Source: Chloroflexales bacterium ZM16-3 (GTDB lineage: Bacteria > Chloroflexota > Chloroflexia > Chloroflexales > Chloroflexaceae). Taken from it: DNA of 64,000 nucleotides. The notes under the pieces were generated by a model, which was not told the DNA's origin, made no database searches, and was given only the letters and a program-made list of their open reading frames with translations. A program made the translations under genes and the position numbers. This document shows, piece after piece, positions 27,520 through 36,380 of the stretch (positions are counted from its first letter, which is position 1; every line of letters begins with the position of its first letter). Where the stretch lies: assembly GCA_004138175.2 (NCBI GenBank), contig RYFE02000004.1, positions 1 through 64,000 on the forward strand, written 5' to 3'.

Positions 27520-28911
27520 ATGAACTGCCCCAACTGCAACATCCAATCTCCCCCCGGAACAACATTCTGCCCGGAGTGTGGCCTGCGGCTCGGCACTTCG
27601 TCGCAGGTGCTGCGCGTGCTCCAGGATCGCTACGAGCTGACCAAGAAGCTTGGCCAGGGCGGTATGGGCGCGGTCTACCTAGCGAGCGACCGGCGGCTCA
27701 GTACGGTGCGCTGGGCGGTGAAGGAGATGAGCGACGACGCGATCACCTCGCCCCTTGAGCGCCAGCAGGCCGGCGAAGCCTTCCGCCACGAGGCCGAGCT
27801 GCTGGCCAGCCTGTCGCACCCGAACCTGCCCAGGGTGACCGACCACTTCCAAGAGGGCGGCAAGAACTATCTGGTGATGGAGTTTGTTCCCGGCGAGACG
27901 CTGCTGGACTACTGCCAGCGGCTGGGTGCGCCGCGCCCACTGGACGAGGTACTGGGCTGGGCCAGCCAGATCTGCGATGTGCTGAGCTACCTGCATGGCC
28001 AGCGCCCGCCGGTGATCTTCCGCGACCTCAAGCCGGCCAATGTGATGATGACGCCTGCTGGCACGCTCAAGCTGATCGACTTCGGCATCGCTCGCCTGTT
28101 CAAGCCCGGCCAGAGCCACGACACCCAGGCATTCGGCACGATGGGCTACAGCGCCCCCGAGCAGTACGGGCGCGGCCAGACCGACGCGCGCTCCGATGTC
28201 TACAGCCTTGGGGTGATGCTGCACCAACTGCTCACCGGCTTTGACCCGGCCGCAGCGCCGTTTCGTCTGCCGCCGGCCGACCAGGTAAACCCGGCGGTGC
28301 CCGCAGCCGTGGCGGCCACGCTGGCGCGGGCGATGCACAACGAGCCCGACCAGCGCTTCGCGAGTATAGCCGAGATGCGCCTGGCGCTGCTCGGCTCCGG
28401 CCACTTGGTGCAGCGCGCGGCGAGCGCCCAGCAAGCATTCGCCCCCGCGATCGGCGCGACGACGGCCCTCGGCGGCGGGATGCTGCCCGTAGGCGCACAG
28501 AAGTCTACTGCCATAGCCCGCGTCGCGTTCTGGATGGGCGTGGCCAGCCTGAGCGTGATGCTGCTGGCGTTGCTGCTGGTCAGTATCGGCGCGGCGACCC
28601 ATGACCCAGAGAGCGGGCTGAATAACTGGGCCGGGTTTGGCGTTGTGCTTGGCCTGCTCCCGCTGCTCACCGGCCCGGCCGGCGCGATCGTCGGCGTCGT
28701 GGCGCTCACCAGGCCGCAGATCAAGGGGACGACTCACGGGCGGCGCGACGCAGCGATCGGGGTTGCGTCTGGGATCGTCACGCTGATTCTCTGCTGTGCG
28801 CTCGCGGTCGTCTTGCCTAGCAGCCCATCCTCGTCCAAGGGCGCAACATTTCAGATGATCTCAGCATATAACTCGTTATGGAGTCAGAGACATCCATCGG
28901 ATGAAGTGTAG
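27520..28911 (+). CDS. Hanks-type Ser/Thr protein kinase with zinc ribbon and membrane tail
   Basis: 463 residues, ATG after GGAAGG. Zinc ribbon CPNCNIQSPPGTTFCPECG (3-22). Kinase domain (about 32-290): glycine loop LGQGGMGAVYL, Lys in VRWAVKEM, catalytic loop FRDLKPANV, LIDFGIA, and GTMGYSAPEQYG. The HRD motif reads FRD, placing it with non-RD-like kinases that may not need activation-loop phosphorylation. C-terminal hydrophobic segments (about 325-445; four helices) should anchor it in the membrane with the kinase inside. It is flanked by two PP2C phosphatases upstream and vWA and FHA proteins downstream, which are its likely regulators and targets. Confidence 0.95.
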   Translation: MNCPNCNIQSPPGTTFCPECGLRLGTSSQVLRVLQDRYELTKKLGQGGMGAVYLASDRRLSTVRWAVKEMSDDAITSPLERQQAGEAFRHEAELLASLSHPNLPRVTDHFQEGGKNYLVMEFVPGETLLDYCQRLGAPRPLDEVLGWASQICDVLSYLHGQRPPVIFRDLKPANVMMTPAGTLKLIDFGIARLFKPGQSHDTQAFGTMGYSAPEQYGRGQTDARSDVYSLGVMLHQLLTGFDPAAAPFRLPPADQVNPAVPAAVAATLARAMHNEPDQRFASIAEMRLALLGSGHLVQRAASAQQAFAPAIGATTALGGGMLPVGAQKSTAIARVAFWMGVASLSVMLLALLLVSIGAATHDPESGLNNWAGFGVVLGLLPLLTGPAGAIVGVVALTRPQIKGTTHGRRDAAIGVASGIVTLILCCALAVVLPSSPSSSKGATFQMISAYNSLWSQRHPSDEV

Positions 28912-28935
28912 GGACGCAGCGCGCTGCGTCCCTAC
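28908..28935. terminator. 14-bp perfect palindrome after the kinase gene
   Basis: GTAGGGACGCAGCG is followed with no loop by its complement and overlaps the kinase stop codon; half of the arm is repeated at 28936-28946. Possible intercistronic hairpin; no T tract. Confidence 0.45.
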
Positions 28936-28967
28936 TGCGTCCCTACGCCTACCTGGAGAAGATATAC

Positions 28968-30212
28968 ATGCCAGACGCTGTCACACTCACCTGTACCTGG
29001 GGACGATCGCCAATGCCGGTGACGGGATCGCCGCAGGTGGCCTATCTGCTGGTCGAGGCGACCCCGGCATCCGCGCCGACGACGCCTGTCCCGCTCAACT
29101 TCTGCCTGGTGCTCGACCGCTCAGGGTCGATGCAGGGTGCCAAGCTGGAGAGCATGAAGACGGCCACCCGCCGCGTGATCGAGACGCTGACCGAGCAGGA
29201 CGTGGTTTCGATCGTGATCTTCGACGACACGGTGCAGACGCTGGTGCCGGCCACCCTCGCGACCGACCGGGGCGCGCTCCTGGCCGCCGTGGACACGATC
29301 AGCGAGTCTGGGGGCACGGCGATGTCGCTGGGCATGCAGGCTGGCCAGAAGGAGATCCAGAAGCACCTCGGGCCTGATCGGATCAGCCATATGCTGCTGC
29401 TGACCGATGGCCAGACCTGGGGCGACGAGGAGACCTGCCGCAGTATCGCCACATCGCTGGGCCAGGCCGAGGTGCGGATCACCGCCCTGGGGCTGGGTGC
29501 CGAGTGGAACGAGAAGCTGCTCGACGACCTGGCCGAGTTCACTGAGGGCAGCTCCGACTACATCTCCGACCCGAATCAGATCAGCTCGTTCTTCCAGCGG
29601 GCGGTGCGCAGCGCCCAGGGTACGGCGGCCACCGACGCGCGCCTGCTGCTCCGCCTCGTGCGCGAGGCGACAACGCGGGCGGTCTACCGGGCCACACCGG
29701 CGATCGCCAACCTTGGCTACCAGCCGATTGGCGAAAATGAGGTGTCTGTGCGCTTAGGCGACCTGGTCTTTGGCCAGACGGCGAGCGTCGTCCTCGATCT
29801 GATGCTGCCGGGCCGGACAGCCGGCTCCTTCCGCATCGCCCAGGCCGAGCTGCACGTCGCGCCAGTCGGATCGGAGCACGAGCAGGTGGTGAAGCAGGAT
29901 ATCCTGCTCGCCTTCAGCGCCGACACGAGCACCTCCGTCTACGAACCGAGGGTGATGAACCTCGTAGAGAAAGTGACGGCCTTTAAGCTCCAGACCCGCG
30001 CGCTGGCCGAGGCCGAGATCGGCAACACAAGCGGGGCCACCCAGAAGCTGCGTGCGGCGGCCACGCGCCTGCTCGACCTCGGCGAGCTCGACCTGGCCGA
30101 GAAGACAAGCCAGCAGGCCGACCAGCTGGAGCAGGGGGCGAAGCTCAGCGCCGAGAGCCAGAAGGAGCTGAAGTACGCCACCCGACGCCTGACCCAGAAG
30201 CTTGAGGAATAA
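28968..30212 (+). CDS. vWA-domain protein
   Basis: 414 residues, ATG with GGAG upstream. No signal peptide, so cytosolic. The vWA domain (about 40-215) has an intact metal-ion site: LVLDRSGSM, the Thr/Ser in ESGGTAMSLG and Asp in LLTDGQTWGD. The second half is a beta-rich segment (TRAVYRATPAIANLGYQPIG) followed by helices and a coiled-coil-like tail rich in Lys, Glu and Gln. vWA domains assemble complexes through a bound metal. vWA, PP2C and kinase genes together recall the TerY-P triad of tellurite-type stress systems, although this protein is longer than TerY. Confidence 0.9.
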   Translation: MPDAVTLTCTWGRSPMPVTGSPQVAYLLVEATPASAPTTPVPLNFCLVLDRSGSMQGAKLESMKTATRRVIETLTEQDVVSIVIFDDTVQTLVPATLATDRGALLAAVDTISESGGTAMSLGMQAGQKEIQKHLGPDRISHMLLLTDGQTWGDEETCRSIATSLGQAEVRITALGLGAEWNEKLLDDLAEFTEGSSDYISDPNQISSFFQRAVRSAQGTAATDARLLLRLVREATTRAVYRATPAIANLGYQPIGENEVSVRLGDLVFGQTASVVLDLMLPGRTAGSFRIAQAELHVAPVGSEHEQVVKQDILLAFSADTSTSVYEPRVMNLVEKVTAFKLQTRALAEAEIGNTSGATQKLRAAATRLLDLGELDLAEKTSQQADQLEQGAKLSAESQKELKYATRRLTQKLEE

Positions 30213-30307
30213 TGCACTATGTAAACGTCAACATGCAACATAGCTTTGCTGCCATGCTGTACGTTGGCGTTTGCATTCGCCGATTGACTAGCGAGGAGAT
30301 ACGACCA

Positions 30308-31819
30308 ATGGCAACCTGCCCGACCTGCGGCGCCCAGAATGATCCAGGCAACCGATTCTGCGACCAGTGTGGGACGCGGATCGACGAACCTGCAGCCACG
30401 CCCGACGCTGGCGTCGTGCCGCCCGACCAGCCCACCATGGCCGCGCCGACCTGCCCGAAATGCGGATCGACCATACTCCCCGGCGAGGCGTTCTGCGACA
30501 ACTGCGGGGCCGATCTGACGGCAGTGCCGCCCCCCGTTGCCGCACCTGTCTCGTCCGACGCGCCGACGATGCTGGCGACATCAGATTCCGTCCCGGCGGC
30601 AGTCACCGTCGGGGGCGATGTGCGCTGCCCCTCCTGCGGCCAGACGAACCTGCCCGGCGAGGCGTTCTGCGACAACTGCGGGGCTAGCCTGACCGCACCC
30701 GTGCCTGCGCCCCCACCAATACCGATCACCTCGCCCGACGATGCGACGATCCTCGCGACCGCTCCGGTTGCCCCCCCGGATGATACGCCGGCCCTCGTCG
30801 CTCCAGTGGCGCAGCCGGATGACGCGACAGTGATTGCTGATGCGACCACGGAGGCCCCGACACCCGAGCCCGCGCCTGAGCCCGCGCCTGAGCCCGCGCC
30901 AGTACCGACACCCGAGCCCGCGCATGAGCCCGCGCCTGCGCCAGTGGTTGAGCCTGCGCCAGTACCGACATCCGAGCCAGTGGTTGAGCCTGCGCCTGAG
31001 CCCGTGCCCGCTGAGCCAGTCGGCCCTGATCCGGCAGTGTACACAGCCCGTAAGGCTGAGCTTGAGGCGGAGATCGGTCGCCAGCAGCAGATTATCACCC
31101 AGTTCGAGCAGATGCAGGCCATGTTCGGTGCTACCACCCCCCCCGCCGTCGTGGCTGGCCTCGACGAGGCCCGCGTCGCTATGGCGAAGGCCCAGGCCGA
31201 GCTGGCAGGGCTCGCCCCGCCAGCAGCGCCAGCCATAGACCCTGAGGCCGTGCGGCAGCTTGAGTCGGAGATCGGCCGCCAGCAGCAGATTATCACCCAG
31301 TTCGAGCAGATGCAGGCTATGTTCGGTGCTGCCACCCCGCCCGCCGTCACCACTGGCCTCGACGAGGCCCGCGTCGCCATGGCAAAGGCTCAGGCAGATC
31401 TCACGGCGCTCACAGGAGGTGCCCCCTTCGTCCCGGCAGCCGACCCGATGGTCACGATCCCGGCACCGCCGCCAGCAGCGGTTCCTGCGCCGGCCCCCAC
31501 GCCGCGCCTCGTTGTCACCGAAGGCGGGAAGACGATGAACCTGCCGACAGACCGGGCCGAGATCATCATCGGGCGCGAGGACCCGGTGAGCAATATCTTC
31601 CCCGAGGTGGATCTGACCTCCTTCGGCGGTGAGGCCGGAGGCGTAAGCCGCCAGCACGCAAAGATTACGCACAACGGCGGCCAGTGGATGATCACCGACC
31701 TGAACAGCACCAACTTCACCCGTGTTGATGGGGTGCGTCTGGAGCCCTATGTGGAGACCCCGATCCACGACGGTGCCCGCATCCAGTTTGGGCGCGTAGT
31801 AACGACGTTCATGATGTAG
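30308..31819 (+). CDS. FHA adaptor with three zinc ribbons and repeated coiled segments
   Basis: 503 residues from ATG 30308 (GAGGAG upstream). Three zinc ribbons: CPTCGAQNDPGNRFCDQCG, CPKCGSTILPGEAFCDNCG and CPSCGQTNLPGEAFCDNCG. A Pro/Glu/Ala linker (about 180-240) has EPAPEPAPEPAP-type repeats. Two near-identical helical repeats of about 70 residues follow (about 246-300 and 317-370; each has IGRQQQIITQFEQMQAMFGA). The C-terminal FHA domain (about 415-503) has IIIGRED, GGVSRQHAKITH and DLNSTNFTRVDG, the usual phosphothreonine-binding loops. It looks like a scaffold reading the kinase mark. Start and family firm; partner inferred. Confidence 0.9.
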   Translation: MATCPTCGAQNDPGNRFCDQCGTRIDEPAATPDAGVVPPDQPTMAAPTCPKCGSTILPGEAFCDNCGADLTAVPPPVAAPVSSDAPTMLATSDSVPAAVTVGGDVRCPSCGQTNLPGEAFCDNCGASLTAPVPAPPPIPITSPDDATILATAPVAPPDDTPALVAPVAQPDDATVIADATTEAPTPEPAPEPAPEPAPVPTPEPAHEPAPAPVVEPAPVPTSEPVVEPAPEPVPAEPVGPDPAVYTARKAELEAEIGRQQQIITQFEQMQAMFGATTPPAVVAGLDEARVAMAKAQAELAGLAPPAAPAIDPEAVRQLESEIGRQQQIITQFEQMQAMFGAATPPAVTTGLDEARVAMAKAQADLTALTGGAPFVPAADPMVTIPAPPPAAVPAPAPTPRLVVTEGGKTMNLPTDRAEIIIGREDPVSNIFPEVDLTSFGGEAGGVSRQHAKITHNGGQWMITDLNSTNFTRVDGVRLEPYVETPIHDGARIQFGRVVTTFMM

Positions 31820-31822
31820 CAA

Positions 31823-31892
31823 CAACGAATGAGAGCGAATAAGCGAATACGGCACCGAGGTGCCGTATTCGCTTATTCGCTCTCATTCGTTG
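31823..31892. terminator. Long perfect hairpin between convergent genes
   Basis: A 34-bp perfect stem with a GA loop separates the FHA adaptor gene from the convergent lipoprotein gene. It ends one base before the lipoprotein stop codon. Likely bidirectional terminator; unusually long and free of mismatches. Confidence 0.75.
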
Positions 31893-33995
31893 CTAGTCGA
31901 GGGCGCTGATCCCTCGCTCGGCATTGAATATCGCGCCCCGCGCACCGCTGTCGAAGTCCCAGAGCCAGATCTGCGCAGGGCTGCGCGGCGCGCTGACGAG
32001 AGGGCCGCGCAGGCCGGGCCGTGGCTCCTCAACAACCACATAGGCCATCCCAGCGCCGATAAACGACGCCGCGCCGTAGCTGGAGATCACGCTCTGGCCC
32101 GTCACAAGCAGGTCGCTGCGCTTCTGGCCCTGCCAGCGATACACTTGGTAGTCCTGCACAAGGGTGCTTGCGCAGAGGGTGGTCTGGTAGATCAGGCGTC
32201 CCTGATCATCCCATGCCAGCGGGCGGGTCCAGTATGGGCCGTTGTACTTCAGCTCGGTCGGCGGCTCGGGCTGAGGTGTGGCAGTAACTGTGGGGGTCGT
32301 GGTGGGCGTGCCCTCGGGCGTGGCCGTTGCCGTGGCTGTGGCCGTATCGGTGGCGGTGGGCGTCGCCGTGGGCGCGGCCGTCGCGCTCGGGTTCGGCGTG
32401 TCGCTCGGCCCCGGCGTTTGGCTGGGCGTCACGGTGGACGTACCAGTGGGTGCGGCCGTTGCTGTGGGCGTGGGCGGCGGAGGCACCACGGTCTGGCCGC
32501 CCAGGATCTCCAAGACACTGCCATCAGCCGCGAGAATGACGAGGTCGGCACCGGGCGTGTCGCTGCGCAGCGCCTCCACGGCCACCCGGCTGCCGTCGAG
32601 GGCGGCGAGGGGGCGACCGAAGCCACGGTAACGGGCGCTCGTCCCGCCCGCGTCGCCCACCAGGATGGGCGCGCCCACATCGACCACCTCGCCGCCGGGG
32701 GCGCGCAGGAAGAGCGTGCTGCGCCCGTCCTCAGCCTGGGCGGCGTAGATCAGCGCGCCGCCGGCGAGCCACTGGGGTGAGAAGCGGCTCCACTCATCGC
32801 CGGCGGCCTGGGCGCGCTGCGGCGTGCCGCCGGATGCGGACACCGTGAAGATCGCCCGCTGGGTCGGCAGCGCGCCGGTCTCATCCACGGCGAAGGCCAC
32901 CGTCTTCCCATCGGGGCTGAAGGCCGGGTCGGCGCAGCTCACGCCGTTCTGGGCCAGGGGTTTCGCGTCGCCGCCTGAAGTTGACATAATCCAGAGCGCG
33001 CCCGGCACGGCGAGGCTGGCCTCGGCCGGGTCGAGTCCGGGGGCGGTGCGGCAGAACACGATCCGCGTATGGTCGGGGCTCACGGACATCGCCGTCTCGC
33101 TCTCGGGCGAGTCAGTCACGTTTTTTGGCGCAGCGCCGGGGGTATCGAGCCGCCAGATATCGCCATCGTAGAGGAAGAAGGCCGGCCCTGAGAGCTGAGG
33201 CTTGCCGCCACCGGTGGGAATCTGGAGCATATCGCTAGACGAGATGATGGGCGAGCTGCGGGCGACAGCGATTGTCAGGCGAGTGGGGTTGCGCTCAACG
33301 CTAAGGCGGAAGGGCAGCGCCTGGTCGAGCCCGATCAGCAGCGTCGCGCCGACCGTCGGGTCGGCAGAGGTGACGAGGTTCACCCCACGGATCGTACGGG
33401 TCGTGGTAAAGCTCAGGGTCTGCGTGATCGCCGACGAGCTAAAGCGCTCATCGCGCAGCCAGCCGGGCAGATCGACGCGGAGGACGTAGGGGTTGGAGGC
33501 ATCAACAAGGCCGTTCAGGGCCGCCGCATCGCTGGCGCTGACACAGCTCGATCCGGCGCTGACAGGGGCCGAGTCGGGGCCAGGATCAAAGCTAAAGGTC
33601 ACCTGCTCAAAGGCCGGGAATCCACTAGCGGCCACATCGGTGAGCTGGGCGGAGAAGCGCCCGCTGGCACCTGCGCTAGCCTGGTTACAGAAGCTGAACC
33701 CGGAGAGGGCAGGGTTGGGCGTCGGCGTGGGCGGCAGCGGCGTCTCGGTAGCCGTCGGCGTAACGGTGGGCGTCGGCGAGGGGCCGACGGTGGCGGTGCT
33801 CGTGCTCGTAACCGTCGGCGTGAGCGTGATCGTCGGGGTAGTCGTAGCCGAGGGCGTACCGGCGCGGATCGTCTCCACATTTGCGATCTGCTCGCTGTCG
33901 CTGACAGACGAGAGCTCGCAGCCGGAGAGGATCAGGGCGAGGGCAAGAGGGAGCATCACCAGGGCGGTGGAGATTCTGTAGCGCAGGGGCTTCAC
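31893..33995 (-). CDS. Lipoprotein with TolB-like beta-propeller and Thr/Pro-rich linkers
   Basis: 700 residues from GTG 33995. Signal peptide with lipobox LSGC (Cys 26) predicts a lipid-anchored extracellular protein. Two Thr/Pro/Ala-rich linkers (about 45-95 and 495-565) flank folded regions. The central part carries WD40/TolB-like blades: PDHTRIVFCRTAPG, DPAFSPDGKTVAFAV, SRFSPQWLAGGALIYAA. The C-terminus has another blade pair (YWTRPLAWDDQGRLIYQT). The linkers are encoded by simple GT/GC-rich repeats and may vary in length between strains. Substrate unknown. It is next to the phospho-signalling island but on the other strand. Confidence 0.8.
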   Translation of the reverse strand: MKPLRYRISTALVMLPLALALILSGCELSSVSDSEQIANVETIRAGTPSATTTPTITLTPTVTSTSTATVGPSPTPTVTPTATETPLPPTPTPNPALSGFSFCNQASAGASGRFSAQLTDVAASGFPAFEQVTFSFDPGPDSAPVSAGSSCVSASDAAALNGLVDASNPYVLRVDLPGWLRDERFSSSAITQTLSFTTTRTIRGVNLVTSADPTVGATLLIGLDQALPFRLSVERNPTRLTIAVARSSPIISSSDMLQIPTGGGKPQLSGPAFFLYDGDIWRLDTPGAAPKNVTDSPESETAMSVSPDHTRIVFCRTAPGLDPAEASLAVPGALWIMSTSGGDAKPLAQNGVSCADPAFSPDGKTVAFAVDETGALPTQRAIFTVSASGGTPQRAQAAGDEWSRFSPQWLAGGALIYAAQAEDGRSTLFLRAPGGEVVDVGAPILVGDAGGTSARYRGFGRPLAALDGSRVAVEALRSDTPGADLVILAADGSVLEILGGQTVVPPPPTPTATAAPTGTSTVTPSQTPGPSDTPNPSATAAPTATPTATDTATATATATPEGTPTTTPTVTATPQPEPPTELKYNGPYWTRPLAWDDQGRLIYQTTLCASTLVQDYQVYRWQGQKRSDLLVTGQSVISSYGAASFIGAGMAYVVVEEPRPGLRGPLVSAPRSPAQIWLWDFDSGARGAIFNAERGISALD

Positions 33996-34061
33996 AGGTG
34001 ACTTACCTTTCCCCTTTCACGAGCGCGGTGCGGCGTGGGGGCTAGAGAAGAGCGCGGTCGA

Positions 34062-34748
34062 TCAATCGCCGGGGAGCACCACCTTGATCCAGCCGCGGCG
34101 CATCGCGTAGACCACCGCCTGGGTGCGGTCGTTGACGGCGAGCTTGCGGAGAATTGAGGATACGTGGTTCTTGACTGTCTGGTTGCTAATATCGAGGAGC
34201 AGGGCGATCTCTTTGTTGGTGCGGCCAGCGGCCACCAGCTCAAGCACCTCAAGTTCGCGGGGCGAGAGGGGCGAGAAGATGCTCTGCGTATCCTCATCAA
34301 TGACCATCTGGCGGAAGGCGGCGAGTACCTGGGAGGCTACCTCGGGGAAGGAGAGCACCAGCTCGTTGATCGGGTAGTCGCCCCTGCGAACATCGTTGAG
34401 GGTGATGAGCAGGTCGTCCCACTCGATATTGCGCGGGAGGTAGGCGGCGACCCCGGCGCGGATAGCCTTCACCACCTGCTGGCCGTCCATCGCCGAGCTG
34501 AAGAGCAGGATACCCACGTGGGGGTGCGTGCGTTTGATCGCGCGCGAGACCTCAAGGCCATTGACGCCGGGGAGGTCGATCTCCATCAGCACCAGGTCCG
34601 GGTCGGTATAGTCGACGAGCTGGATGGCCTGCTGGCCATTGCTGGCCTCGCCAGCGATCCGGAAATCCGGCTGGGTCAGGAGATAGTGCCGCAGCCCCTC
34701 GCGGAAGAGGGCGTGAGCGTGAACCAGAGCAATTGATGTAACACTCAC
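34062..34748 (-). CDS. NarL/FixJ-type regulator with degenerate receiver
   Basis: 228 residues from GTG 34748 (GGGAG upstream); a longer ATG start at 34787 would add a poorly conserved leader. The C-terminal LuxR-type DNA-binding domain is intact (LSPRELEVLELVAAGRTNKE, SNQTVKNHVSSIL). The N-terminal receiver keeps its fold but lacks the phosphorylation machinery: the acidic pair reads VHAHALF in place of VDDH, the phospho-Asp site reads LMEIDLPG (Glu for Asp), and the conserved Lys is replaced in YLPRN. It is therefore probably phosphorylation-independent or locked in an active-like state. No kinase gene is adjacent. Confidence 0.9.
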   Translation of the reverse strand: MSVTSIALVHAHALFREGLRHYLLTQPDFRIAGEASNGQQAIQLVDYTDPDLVLMEIDLPGVNGLEVSRAIKRTHPHVGILLFSSAMDGQQVVKAIRAGVAAYLPRNIEWDDLLITLNDVRRGDYPINELVLSFPEVASQVLAAFRQMVIDEDTQSIFSPLSPRELEVLELVAAGRTNKEIALLLDISNQTVKNHVSSILRKLAVNDRTQAVVYAMRRGWIKVVLPGD

Positions 34749-34929
34749 ACGCAGCTCCCTTAGACAAGGGTACAGGGAACAGGGCATAGAGGTTGGGTGT
34801 CCTCATGGAGGATAACAGTCTGAGTGGTGTTGTAGCCTAAGATCTTGCCGTATCTACGCGAATCCCAACCGCCCCAACCGAAGAGGGATGATGCCGCACA
34901 CCTGAGAAAGATGTTTCATACCTGGGATC

Positions 34930-34965
34930 AGCGTTTATTATAGCCGATGGGGTGGCATTCCACAA
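34930..34965 (-). promoter_or_regulatory. Candidate sigma-70 promoter for the orphan regulator
   Basis: Minus strand TTGTGG (34965-34960) and TATAAT (34942-34937) are spaced 17 bp. The leader to the GTG start would be about 180 nt. The rest of the 34749-35067 gap holds only the heptad array. Confidence 0.5.
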
Positions 34966-34997
34966 GGTATTTATTAGACACAGGGGCGCAGCACACG

Positions 34998-35066
34998 CCC
35001 CTGTCCCCTGTCCCCTGTTCCCTGTTCCCTGTCCCCTGTCCCTGTCCCCTGTCCCCTGTCCCCTGT
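34998..35066. repeat. Heptad array (CCCCTGT/TCCCTGT)10
   Basis: Nine 7-bp units and one 6-bp slipped unit, ending one base before the dnaN stop codon. No inverted arm is seen here. The 6-bp unit fits replication slippage. Confidence 0.85.
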
Positions 35067-35067
35067 C

Positions 35068-36201
35068 CTAGCGGATGCTCATCGGCATCACGATATGGAC
35101 GTAGCCCTCCTGGCCGACGGGCTTGAACACGCCGGGGCTCTGGGTCGTCTGAGTCTCCATAGCCACCTGGGCCGTCTTGATCGCGGCGAGAGCTTCGGCG
35201 AGGTACTTCACATTCAGAGCGATCTGGCCGCCCTCGCCGTGGATCATGCCATCGATCTCACCCGTGTTGTCGCCCACCTCGGCGGCATTGGCGCTGATCA
35301 CCACGCGGCCGGGGCCGAGCTCGCCGCCCGGCTCGATGGTGAGCTTGACCACATTCTGGCTGGAGTTGGCGAAGTAGGAGGCCAGCTTGACGGCCTTAGC
35401 CAGCTCGGCGGTGTCGAGCACGGTGCGGGTGAGGTACTGGGCGGGGATGATCCGCTCGAAGTCGGGGAACTTGCCATCGATCAGGCGCGAGACCAGCTCG
35501 GTGTTATCGGTATGAAAGAGCGCCTGGCTGCCGCCGGGGGTGATTGTCATCGCAATATTGCCCTCGCTATCGGCGGCGATGCGGGACAGCTCGATCAGCG
35601 ATCGGGCGGGGACGATGAACTCCTGGGGCTGCTCCACCGGCTCAGACAGCTGGATGACGCGGGTGGCCAGGCGGAATCCATCAGCGGCGGCGAAGGTGGC
35701 TCGGTTATCACGCAGGCGCACCAGGACACCGGCCAGCACCGGGCGCGAGTCATCGCTGGCGGCGGCGAAGGCCACCTGGTCGATCGCCTCACGCAATGCC
35801 GACGGGGCGAGGCTCACCGTCGGCTCGCGGTCGCTCACCGTGGGGATGGAGGGAAACTCCTCGGCCTCGATGCCCTTAATATTGCTGGTGAAGCGGGCGC
35901 ACTCGACCTTGACCGTCTGGGTGCGCGAGTCAAGCGTCAGGGTGACGCGATCATTCGGCAGGCCGCCGATCACATCGGCCAGAAGCTTGGCGGGCACCGT
36001 GATCGCGCCCTCTTCCTGCACCTGTGCGCCGATCCAGTGGGTGATGCCAACATCCAGGTTTGTGGCGGCCAGCTTTAGCCGCCCGCCATCGGTGGCAAGC
36101 AGAACATTCGAGAGAACCGGCAGGGTGCTCTTGCCGGCCACAGCGTGGCTCACCGTGGCAAGGCCGCGCTTGAGGTTCTCTTGGAGACATGTCAGCTTCA
36201 T
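35068..36201 (-). CDS. dnaN: DNA polymerase III beta clamp
   Basis: 377 residues from ATG 36201 with AGGAG upstream; a longer frame upstream is non-conserved. The sliding clamp tethers DNA polymerase III to the template as a dimer ring. Sequence marks: MKLTCLQENLKRGLATVSHA, GKSTLPVLSNVLL, DSRPVLAGVLVRL, AADGFRLATR, and the C-terminal VHIVMPMSIR, which forms part of the partner-binding pocket. Length matches the family. dnaA, recF and gyrB, its usual neighbours, are absent, and I saw no DnaA-box cluster, so this is not an obvious replication origin. Confidence 0.97.
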   Translation of the reverse strand: MKLTCLQENLKRGLATVSHAVAGKSTLPVLSNVLLATDGGRLKLAATNLDVGITHWIGAQVQEEGAITVPAKLLADVIGGLPNDRVTLTLDSRTQTVKVECARFTSNIKGIEAEEFPSIPTVSDREPTVSLAPSALREAIDQVAFAAASDDSRPVLAGVLVRLRDNRATFAAADGFRLATRVIQLSEPVEQPQEFIVPARSLIELSRIAADSEGNIAMTITPGGSQALFHTDNTELVSRLIDGKFPDFERIIPAQYLTRTVLDTAELAKAVKLASYFANSSQNVVKLTIEPGGELGPGRVVISANAAEVGDNTGEIDGMIHGEGGQIALNVKYLAEALAAIKTAQVAMETQTTQSPGVFKPVGQEGYVHIVMPMSIR

Positions 36202-36252
36202 GGGTGCTCCTTGTCTCACGCCCGAGGCGCCGTAGGGGGCGCGTGCAAACAG

Positions 36253-36273
36253 AGACGCCCCCGGGGGGCGTCT
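36253..36273. repeat. GC-rich palindrome upstream of dnaN
   Basis: AGACGCCCCC followed by its complement, about 50 bp before the dnaN start. The same AGACGCCCC / GGGGCGTCT motif recurs at 56684-56712. Possible leader hairpin. Confidence 0.4.
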
Positions 36274-36380
36274 GAACAACCGTTTTGGGTAGCGGGCATT
36301 ATAGCATAGGACCCGGCGCGGGCGGGACGGCGATTCCTCGCCGCCTCACCATCAACAACGTGTGCTGGAACCGGTTTGCC

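Noticed and set aside
30840-31030. Direct repeats (GAGCCCGCGCCT-type) that could suggest a CRISPR array
   Set aside because: They encode the Pro/Glu/Ala linker of the FHA adaptor in frame; there are no unique spacers and no cas genes.
32280-32470. GT-rich repeats on the plus strand resembling a repeat-rich gene
   Set aside because: They are the reverse complement of the Thr/Pro linkers of the beta-propeller lipoprotein.
35068-36201. Replication origin next to dnaN
   Set aside because: dnaA, recF and gyrB are absent and I saw no cluster of DnaA boxes; dnaN appears detached here.
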